From Deltaproteobacteria bacterium (GTDB lineage: Bacteria; Desulfobacterota; Desulfobacteria; Desulfobacterales; SG8-13), in contig DAOVBC010000198.1 in assembly GCA_030670715.1 (NCBI GenBank), positions 1-5,204 on the forward strand: a DNA stretch of 5,204 nucleotides. Reading direction: 5' to 3'. The translations under genes and the position numbers were made by a program. Shown here piece by piece: positions 1-4,091 of the stretch (the first letter of the stretch is position 1; every line of letters begins with the position of its first letter). The notes beneath the pieces are model-generated. The model made no database searches, had not been told where the DNA came from, and saw only the letters and a list, made by a program, of their open reading frames with translations.

Positions 1-580
1 CAAGGGTGCCGGTGGGGCACACCGCCATGCATTTGCCGCATTTCAGGCAGCGCTGATAATCGATCACCGGCACCTCCCGGTCACTGTCCAGGGTGATGGC
101 CCCTTCCCGGCATTCACCCACACACTCCGCGCACAGGGAACCGGCCTGTTCGGTGACCGCTGGCTCATCCGCACCGATGATGCCGATGTCTTTAATCTGC
201 GGCTGTGAGCAGGCATTGGGGCAGTCCGCCAGGGTAACCCGGAATTCGTGATGAAATTTCAGATCACCCTTTACGGATTGTTTTAAAAAAGCGAGCAGGT
301 CTTCTTTTATTAAAAGGGTTTCGATTTTTTCCATCAGTCGATCCCCGGGGTTGGCCCGGTTCGGGCATCCGTTGGGACCGAAGCACATGTCGATCTGATA
401 TCCTTTGATTTCAGAACTCATTCCCGCAAGGTAACGCTTCTGGGTGGCTTTCACATCGGCAATGGAAACTACCGTCTTGCCGCTCTCCTGCGCCTCTTTT
501 TCCACTCGGGCGCGCACTTTTTTGCGAACAAAAAACGGTACTTTTTTTAAGGCCTCTTCGGCTTCGGTTGTCCAATTCAT
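1..580 (-). CDS. PCP_red / siroheme-[4Fe-4S] reductase-type / ferredoxin protein, N-terminal part
   Basis: Partial gene: 193 codons are visible and the frame runs off the window edge still open. Residues 1-50 (MNWTTEAEEALKKVPFFVR...) resemble the small PCP_red domain found at the C-terminus of the light-independent protochlorophyllide reductase B subunit. Residues 66-124 hold C66-X5-C72 (CFGPNGCPN) and C120-X3-C124 (DCPNACSQPQIKDIGIIG), the classic sulfite/nitrite reductase motif that ligates a [4Fe-4S] cluster coupled to siroheme. Residues 150-188 form a ferredoxin domain: C150, C153 and C157, then a complete C178-x2-C181-x2-C184-x3-C188-P. No signal peptide, so cytoplasmic. The likely role is electron transfer or reductase chemistry linked to sulfur or nitrogen oxyanions; the substrate is unknown. 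The ATG at 580 is chosen because an AAGGA-type ribosome site lies 8 nt upstream and PCP_red homology starts at residue 2. It could alternatively be related to the small assimilatory-type sulfite reductases of sulfate reducers. Domain calls are from motif recognition only. Confidence 0.85.
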   Translation of the reverse strand, partial: MNWTTEAEEALKKVPFFVRKKVRARVEKEAQESGKTVVSIADVKATQKRYLAGMSSEIKGYQIDMCFGPNGCPNRANPGDRLMEKIETLLIKEDLLAFLKQSVKGDLKFHHEFRVTLADCPNACSQPQIKDIGIIGADEPAVTEQAGSLCAECVGECREGAITLDSDREVPVIDYQRCLKCGKCMAVCPTGTL

Positions 581-763
581 ACAGTAATTCCTTCCACCAC
601 AAATATGGATGCGACAATTAAAATGCAGAATACCGGACGCAAAATGCGAAATAATTGATTTAAGCTAATATTTTCGATGAAAAATCATTACCAATTTAAG
701 CTCGAAAAATTCCACGGTCCCCTCATTTAATTGAAGAACATGTTTGGTGGAATGCAATCAGCT
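581..763. other. AT-rich upstream region of the redox gene
   Basis: This non-coding stretch lies between the redox gene and the left end of the inserted element. It has two pairs of exact direct repeats: AAAATGC at 620-626 and 641-647 (21 bp apart), and ATTTAAGCT at 658-666 and 694-702 (36 bp apart). No convincing -35/-10 pair was found; the nearest is TTGGTA-18-TATTAG on the minus strand, which is weak. It presumably holds the redox gene's promoter, but I cannot place it. Confidence 0.35.
589..595 (-). promoter_or_regulatory. Ribosome binding site of the redox protein gene
   Basis: On the minus strand GGAAGGA ends 8 nt before the ATG at 580. This is the best Shine-Dalgarno sequence in the window and fixes the start of the redox gene. 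It also shows that the gene has its own initiation signal and does not depend on coupling to the distant hydrolase gene. Confidence 0.7.
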
Positions 764-771
764 GGTTATTT
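764..771 (+). repeat. Left target-site duplication GGTTATTT
   Basis: This 8-bp sequence abuts the outer end of the left inverted-repeat arm (first base 772) and is repeated exactly at 1050-1057, abutting the outer end of the right arm. Exact copies meeting both tips of an inverted repeat are the expected scar of transposition. Confidence 0.7.
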
Positions 772-815
772 GAGTGGTCGGGGAGTTTCCGTCGTTAAGC
801 CACAATTAGAGCGGA

Positions 816-941
816 ATGGGTTATCCGCCCATCGCCGGGCACTGTCTGAGTGGTTTAGGGATCGTTAAGAAAGAACAGCAAATTGTCGTGATATTGCGTC
901 AATGCCAAAATACCCGCTGCGCGCCTAACGTATTGATTTAA
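816..941 (+). other. Small ORF in left arm of the element (41 codons), doubtful
   Basis: The reading frame starts MGYPPIAGHC and continues to KKEQQIVVILRQC, with a TAA stop at 939-941. The start and middle lie in the repeated arm, and the last half comes from the central spacer. The mirrored arm encodes a similar peptide start, and the length difference between arms in this stretch is exactly 3 bases. Against a real gene, differences between the arms fall at all codon positions with no excess at third positions, and no clear ribosome site is seen. It is recorded as a possible fossil or chance ORF. Confidence 0.15.
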
Positions 942-1012
942 TGCTCCATTATCTGTTCTTTCTTTACGAACCCTTGGCCATGAGTTTGCCCGGGGATGGG
1001 CGGATAATTCAT
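938..1012 (-). other. Small ORF in right arm of the element (24 codons), doubtful
   Basis: This is the mirror partner of the left-arm ORF. It encodes MNYPPIPGQTHGQGFVKKEQ followed by IMEH and a stop. It shares M-x-YPPI-x-G and G-x-G-x-VKKEQ with the partner. The two ORFs converge, and their stop codons overlap at 938-941. GAGAG precedes the ATG by a few bases. The similarity follows from the inverted repeat and is not independent evidence of coding. Confidence 0.12.
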
Positions 1013-1049
1013 GCAGCTCTCAATTCCAAAAAACACTCCCTGGCCCCTC

Positions 1050-1057
1050 GGTTATTT
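1050..1057 (+). repeat. Right target-site duplication GGTTATTT, overlapping the hydrolase stop codon
   Basis: This is an exact copy of 764-771, starting at the base after the right arm ends. On the minus strand it reads AAATAACC, which supplies the final Lys codon and the TAA stop of the metallo-hydrolase (stop at 1052-1054). The insertion therefore left the reading frame intact. Confidence 0.7.
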
Positions 1058-1924
1058 CAAGAACAGAATTTCGCCGGATTCGTTTTGCTTTGCCACATGC
1101 ACCTGTACCTGCGTATCGACCAGTGCCGATTCAATCGCATGCAAGGCTTCCTGTGGCGTATTGTTGGTCTCACTGAGGTGAGCCAGGATGACGTGTTTGA
1201 GGTGATCGTGTATGAGTTCGTCAAGAAGCGTCTGGGAAGCAGCATTGGACAGGTGGCCGGTTCGACTCTGGATGCGTTGTTTTAGCGGCCAGGGATAGGG
1301 GCCGTTGATCAGCATATCCGGATCGTGGTTCGCTTCCAGAATCAAAGCCGTGCACCCTTTCAAATGCTCTTTGACCACAGAAGTCGCAATGCCAAGATCG
1401 GTGGCAATTCCCAGCTTTATGCCATTGCAGTGGATGGTGAAACCGGCCGGATCGCTGGCGTCGTGGGCCAGGGAAAAGGGGTGGATCTGCAGGTCGTTGA
1501 TGCAGAAAGATGAGCCGCATTCGAAATGAACGATGTCATGGGGATTTCCCAGTTGCGATGCGGCAGCTGCAGTTTTACGGCTGATATAAACCGGCAGGTT
1601 GAAACGACGGGACAAAACACCGACCCCGTGAATGTGATCGGCATGTTCATGCGATACGACGATCCCCTGCAGGTGTTGTGGCAGCAGCCCCCTCGACCTG
1701 AGACGGCGCTCTATTTCAATACCGGACAGACCGGCATCGATAAGTATCGCGGTTCTGCCGTCGGACAGGTAGATCGCGTTTCCTTTACTGCCGCTGGCCA
1801 GCATACAAACGGAGAGGCGATAATCGGCTTCCGCCTCATGATCGCGTCGCTTGAGGATCGCTTCGCTCAAAGATCGCTTCGCTTGAGGCTCATGAAGAAT
1901 ATCGATCTTATTTTGCTCAACCAT
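1052..1924 (-). CDS. Metallo-beta-lactamase fold hydrolase, YycJ/WalJ-like
   Basis: A 290-residue protein of the metallo-beta-lactamase fold. The family core starts near residue 36 with RLSVCMLASGSKGNAIYL, the typical opening of YycJ/WalJ-type proteins. The metal ligands are visible: H92-E-H94-A-D96-H97 (SHEHADH), H154, D176 (ATDLG), and H249 (LAHLS) near the C-terminus; H200 in EANHD is also family-typical. There is no signal peptide, so cytoplasmic. The Bacillus YycJ relative is reported as an exonuclease acting in DNA mismatch repair; nuclease activity here is inference. Residues 1-35 are an extension beyond the usual start, and residues 13-28 are encoded by three 16-bp tandem repeats, so the true N-terminus is uncertain. 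The ATG at 1924 is kept because no ATG, GTG or well-supported TTG lies between it and the core. An AGGA lies 14 nt upstream, which is too far to be convincing. The stop codon sits in the target duplication of the neighbouring element. Confidence 0.9.
   Translation of the reverse strand: MVEQNKIDILHEPQAKRSLSEAILKRRDHEAEADYRLSVCMLASGSKGNAIYLSDGRTAILIDAGLSGIEIERRLRSRGLLPQHLQGIVVSHEHADHIHGVGVLSRRFNLPVYISRKTAAAASQLGNPHDIVHFECGSSFCINDLQIHPFSLAHDASDPAGFTIHCNGIKLGIATDLGIATSVVKEHLKGCTALILEANHDPDMLINGPYPWPLKQRIQSRTGHLSNAASQTLLDELIHDHLKHVILAHLSETNNTPQEALHAIESALVDTQVQVHVAKQNESGEILFLK
1840..1887 (-). repeat. Three 16-bp tandem repeats inside the hydrolase 5' end
   Basis: On the minus strand the units are CTCAAGCGAAGCGATC, TTTGAGCGAAGCGATC and CTCAAGCGACGCGATC, all sharing GCGA(A/C)GCGATC. 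Three units total 48 bp, so the frame is kept although one unit is not a multiple of three. The array is bracketed by CTCATGA on the plus strand at 1835-1841 and 1889-1895. It encodes the non-conserved N-terminal extension of the hydrolase. Confidence 0.85.
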
Positions 1925-1971
1925 CGCTAGATATTTTTTCCTGTATTGAGCGTTTTCACAGCAACCTCAAG

Positions 1972-1988
1972 TCCCGCTGTACGCGGGA
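1972..1988. other. Small GC-rich hairpin in the hydrolase leader
   Basis: TCCCGC (1972-1977) pairs perfectly with GCGGGA (1983-1988) around the 5-base loop TGTAC. No T-run follows on either strand, so it is not an intrinsic terminator. It lies about 48 bp upstream of the hydrolase ATG, so it would be in the 5' leader of the transcript. It may be a small dispersed repeat or a transcript stabiliser. Confidence 0.4.
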
Positions 1989-2009
1989 TGATCACAAAGT
2001 GCTCTAATT

Positions 2010-2037
2010 CGTATATGCGGTGACGTATGATTGTCAC
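2010..2037 (-). promoter_or_regulatory. Candidate promoter of the hydrolase gene
   Basis: On the minus strand GTGACA (5/6 to TTGACA; 2032-2037) is followed after 16 bp by TATACG (4/6 to TATAAT; 2010-2015). The -35 overlaps an inverted repeat GTGAC-N8-GTCAC at 2020-2037, which could be an operator. The implied leader is roughly 80 nt and includes the hairpin at 1972-1988. This was found by eye only. Confidence 0.3.
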
Positions 2038-2042
2038 TATTT

Positions 2043-2125
2043 TTTCACCACAGAGTTCACTGAGCACACAGAGAAAAAAAATTATTTTGTTTGCCTCTGT
2101 GATCTCTGCGTTCTCCGTGGTGAAA
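2043..2125. repeat. Large imperfect hairpin, dispersed-repeat type (CACCACAGAG...)
   Basis: The arms 2043-2073 and 2095-2125 are complementary at 24 of 31 positions and start perfectly with TTTCACCAC / GTGGTGAAA. The loop of 21 bases is AT-rich. Each arm repeats CACAGAG-like words. I recall similar CACCACAGAG/CTCTGTGGTG sequences as common intergenic repeats in bacterial genomes, but cannot confirm this here. On the plus strand a T-run (TCGTTTTTT) follows. On the minus strand, the direction of all genes here, no U-run follows, so it is not a standard terminator for dut. Confidence 0.7.
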
Positions 2126-2196
2126 TCGTTTTTTGGTCAACATTTATGATTTCATTATCTTATACGTTATCGTAATTACGAATACATTTACTAAGC
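2126..2196. other. AT-rich spacer after dut with a 12-bp palindrome
   Basis: Directly downstream of dut is AT-rich DNA containing the perfect palindrome TCGTAATTACGA at 2170-2181. No stem-plus-U-run terminator for dut is visible on the minus strand here. Confidence 0.3.
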
Positions 2197-2655
2197 CTAC
2201 TTCCCCGTATGCCCGAATCCGCCGTCATTGCGACCGGTTTCATCCAGCGAGGTCACCAGCTGCGGCCGTGCCCGATACACCCGGTTTATCACCATCTGAG
2301 CGATACGATCGCCCCTCTGAAAGGCATATTTATTTTTTCCAAAATTGATGACCGCAATTTTGACTTCTCCCCGGTAGTCGGCGTCGATGGTTCCCGGCGA
2401 ATTAATCAGGCCGATGCCATGCTTGACGGCCAGCCCACTTCTGGGGCGGATCTGGGCTTCAAACCCTTTGGGAAGTGCCATTGAAAATCCGGTGGGCAAC
2501 AGCTCAATTTCACCCGGTTCAAGGACCACTTCCTGATCTACCGCTAAAAAGATGTCCATGCCTGCTGCATCCGGTGTCATGTAACGGGGCAGGGAAACAT
2601 CCGAATCTTGATCCGGTCGAATGCGATGAAATTTAATAATTGGTTGTTGATCCAT
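2197..2655 (-). CDS. dut: Deoxyuridine 5'-triphosphate nucleotidohydrolase (dUTPase)
   Basis: A 152-residue protein, the normal size of homotrimeric bacterial dUTPase. It hydrolyses dUTP to dUMP and pyrophosphate, keeping uracil out of DNA and feeding thymidylate synthesis. All five family motifs are present in order: motif 1 DAAGMDIF (29-36), motif 2 PRSGLA (71-76), motif 3 GTIDADYRGEV (88-98) with D91 as the expected catalytic Asp, motif 4 FQRGDRIAQMVI (112-123), and the mobile C-terminal motif 5 RNDGGFGHTG (142-151) that closes over the nucleotide. Substitutions are conservative; motif 5 has Asn-Asp before GGFG and His where Ser is common. The start at 2655 fits family length, although no Shine-Dalgarno sequence is evident (AACGAACATTAA precedes the ATG). 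It lies 169 bp after the M16 gene. A possible promoter at 2687-2717 would let it be expressed separately from pnp. Confidence 0.97.
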   Translation of the reverse strand: MDQQPIIKFHRIRPDQDSDVSLPRYMTPDAAGMDIFLAVDQEVVLEPGEIELLPTGFSMALPKGFEAQIRPRSGLAVKHGIGLINSPGTIDADYRGEVKIAVINFGKNKYAFQRGDRIAQMVINRVYRARPQLVTSLDETGRNDGGFGHTGK

Positions 2656-2686
2656 TTAATGTTCGTTAAGAGATAATCTGATAGGC

Positions 2687-2717
2687 AGTATAATCAAACG
2701 GCTGGGTCAATTGTTAA
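2687..2717 (-). promoter_or_regulatory. Candidate promoter of dut
   Basis: On the minus strand TTAACA (5/6 to TTGACA; 2712-2717) is followed after 19 bp by TATACT (5/6 to TATAAT; 2687-2692). The spacing is at the long end of what sigma-70-type promoters tolerate. The implied start site near 2680 gives a leader of about 25 nt. It sits just downstream of the fold-back 9-bp repeat array. Confidence 0.35.
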
Positions 2718-2725
2718 ATTGTTTT

Positions 2726-2825
2726 ATTGGTTTAATTAGTTTTACTGGTTTCATTGGTTTGGGAAAAGGATAGGATCGATTCTATACAACCAACCAATCA
2801 GACCAATATAACCAATCAAACCAGT
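2726..2825. repeat. Fold-back array of 9-bp repeats (consensus ATTGGTTTG)
   Basis: Four 9-bp units run on the plus strand at 2726-2761 (ATTGGTTTA, ATTAGTTTT, ACTGGTTTC, ATTGGTTTG). Four more run on the minus strand at 2790-2825 (ACTGGTTTG, ATTGGTTAT, ATTGGTCTG, ATTGGTTGG), separated by 28 bp. The two clusters can pair as a long stem: 31 of 39 positions between 2721-2759 and 2792-2830, and some mismatches become G-U pairs in the minus-strand transcript. The outer end overlaps the last codon and stop of the M16 gene. It is not coding and there is no T-run. Confidence 0.85.
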
Positions 2826-4090
2826 TAAACAGTAAGGATCTCTTCAAACTGTTTCTTATCGGTTAGCGGTCCAAGGGTCGTCAGAGCCAGCTGATCGTTC
2901 CGGAACAGCGCTGCGGCAAGATCAACAATGTCATTCTCGCAAATCGATTCAACTCGATCCACCACTTCCTGCAGTGATATATAATGACCGAAATTTATTT
3001 CGTTTTGCGCCAGTCTTACCATCTGATTGTCCACGCTTTCCGAAGCGAGCAGAAGGTTTCCCTTGGTGTAGTTTTTAGCATCATTCAACTCTGCGGAATC
3101 GACCCGATTCGTTTTCAGTTTTCTCATCTCATTGACGATCAATGCGGCAGTTTCACCGGCGTTGTCCGGACTCACACCGGCATAGGCACCGAACATTCCG
3201 GTGTCCTCATAGGATGAGATAAACGAATAAACCGAATAGGCCAGCCCCCTTTGTTCCCGAATTTTTTGAAACAGCCTTGAGCTCATGTTGCCGCCCAAAA
3301 TGGTGTTCAGCAGGGAAAAGGCGTATCGGCGTGAATCCGTAATCGATATGCCCTTGGTCCCCAGACAGATATGAACCTGCTCCAGGTCCCGTTGATTTAG
3401 CTGAATCTGCGGGTATCCTTCCGGTGTGATCCTCTCGGAAAGAGGTTGGCCGGCTTTGATGGTTTCAAAGGCCGGACCGATAAGGTCGATGAAGTGCTCG
3501 TGCCGGACGTTGCCAGCCGCAGATATGATAATATGACTCGGTTGATAAAAGTGATGAAAAAAGGCTTTTATCATCGCCGAATTGAACCCGACGATGTTTT
3601 CACGCGTCCCCAGAATGGATCGGCCGAGGGGGTTGTCTCCCCAATAGGCGTTGCCGGAGAGAACATGCACATATTCTTCCGGGTTGTCTTCGACCATGCC
3701 GATTTCCTGGAAAATTACCGGGCGTTCTTTTTCGAGTTCTTTTTCATCGAAAGCAGAATTCAAAAAAATATCGGTGAGGATATCGACCATTTTTTCCAGG
3801 TGGGTATCCATTATCCTGGCATGGTAGCAGGTGTTTTCAAAGCTGGTGAAGGCGTTTGTTTGGCCGCCGATGGCATCGAATTCTTTGGCAATCTGAAAGG
3901 CCGTTCGCTTCCCGGTTCCCTTAAAGATCATATGTTCGATCATGTGCGAAAGCCCGTTTTCAGAATCGGATTCGTCCCGGGCGCCGACATTGACCCAAAC
4001 CCCCATGGAAACGCTTCGTGCATGGGGCATTGTTTTGGTTAGAATCCGAACACCGTTTTGAAGAGCAGTTTTTTTTACAGCCCGGTCCAT
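2825..4090 (-). CDS. M16 family zinc peptidase (processing-peptidase type)
   Basis: A 421-residue protein, the usual size of single-unit bacterial M16B peptidases that work as homo- or heterodimers around a closed chamber. The zinc site is complete: inverted motif H49-x-x-E52-H53 (LSHMIEHMIFKGT) with distal Glu E129 in VIFQEIGMVED. The C-terminal half has the family signature around residues 266-289 (GGNMSSRLFQKIREQ, then RGLAYSVYS), which helps bind substrate. No signal peptide, so probably cytoplasmic. It cleaves peptides or unfolded segments; the natural substrate is unknown. The start is the ATG at 4090, with GGAG (minus strand, 4095-4098) 4 nt upstream inside the pnp 3' end and a single base between the pnp stop and this ATG, so translation is likely coupled. 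A related peptidase gene lies near pnp in Bacillus (mlpA/ymxG), so the neighbourhood is an old one. The stop codon lies in the outer arm of the 9-bp repeat array. Confidence 0.95.
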   Translation of the reverse strand: MDRAVKKTALQNGVRILTKTMPHARSVSMGVWVNVGARDESDSENGLSHMIEHMIFKGTGKRTAFQIAKEFDAIGGQTNAFTSFENTCYHARIMDTHLEKMVDILTDIFLNSAFDEKELEKERPVIFQEIGMVEDNPEEYVHVLSGNAYWGDNPLGRSILGTRENIVGFNSAMIKAFFHHFYQPSHIIISAAGNVRHEHFIDLIGPAFETIKAGQPLSERITPEGYPQIQLNQRDLEQVHICLGTKGISITDSRRYAFSLLNTILGGNMSSRLFQKIREQRGLAYSVYSFISSYEDTGMFGAYAGVSPDNAGETAALIVNEMRKLKTNRVDSAELNDAKNYTKGNLLLASESVDNQMVRLAQNEINFGHYISLQEVVDRVESICENDIVDLAAALFRNDQLALTTLGPLTDKKQFEEILTV

Positions 4091-4091
4091 C

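Larger units (their letters stand above)
772..1049. mobile_element. Palindromic MITE-like element, 278 bp
   Basis: The left arm 772-878 matches the reverse complement of 953-1049 in ordered blocks. The terminal 15 bp are GAGTGGTCGGGGAGT against GAGGGGCCAGGGAGT (12/15). Inside that is an AATT/AGAGC block at 804-812. Next, 821-840 pairs with 988-1007 (19/20, TTATCCGCCCATCGCCGGGC). Finally 857-878 pairs with 953-974 (20/22). The central spacer 879-952 is not obviously repeated. The GGTTATTT duplication flanks both tips. There is no transposase, so if mobile it would depend on one elsewhere. An 8-bp duplication fits several IS families (for example IS256, ISL3, IS1595, IS66), so I do not assign one. 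As RNA it would fold into a very long stem. Alternatives are an ancient inverted duplication or a structured RNA, but the duplicated flanks favour transposition. Confidence 0.7.

Noticed and set aside
411..617. Minus-strand open frame of 68 codons overlapping the start of the redox gene
   Set aside because: It is out of frame with the redox protein, which has clear domain motifs and a good ribosome site.
922..930. GCCTAAC, resembling one half of an integron attC site
   Set aside because: No matching partner core site lies at a suitable distance on either strand, and there are no cassette genes.
941..1285. Plus-strand open frame of 114 codons
   Set aside because: Two thirds is antisense to the hydrolase C-terminus and the rest crosses the right arm of the palindromic element; no family resemblance.
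2020..2037. CRP/FNR-type binding site
   Set aside because: The dyad has GTGA and TCAC separated by 10 bases, not the 6 of the CRP consensus, and does not contain the FNR TTGAT-N4-ATCAA pattern.
2095..2136. Intrinsic terminator for dut formed by the 2043-2125 hairpin
   Set aside because: The T-run lies on the plus-strand side only; the minus-strand transcript from dut would have no U-run after the stem.
2726..2825. CRISPR-like repeated array
   Set aside because: The units are only 9 bp, contiguous without spacers, and inverted halfway; there are no cas genes.
3446..4042. Long plus-strand open frame (198 codons) opposite the M16 peptidase
   Set aside because: It is antisense to a gene with complete catalytic motifs, and its translation shows no recognisable family pattern.
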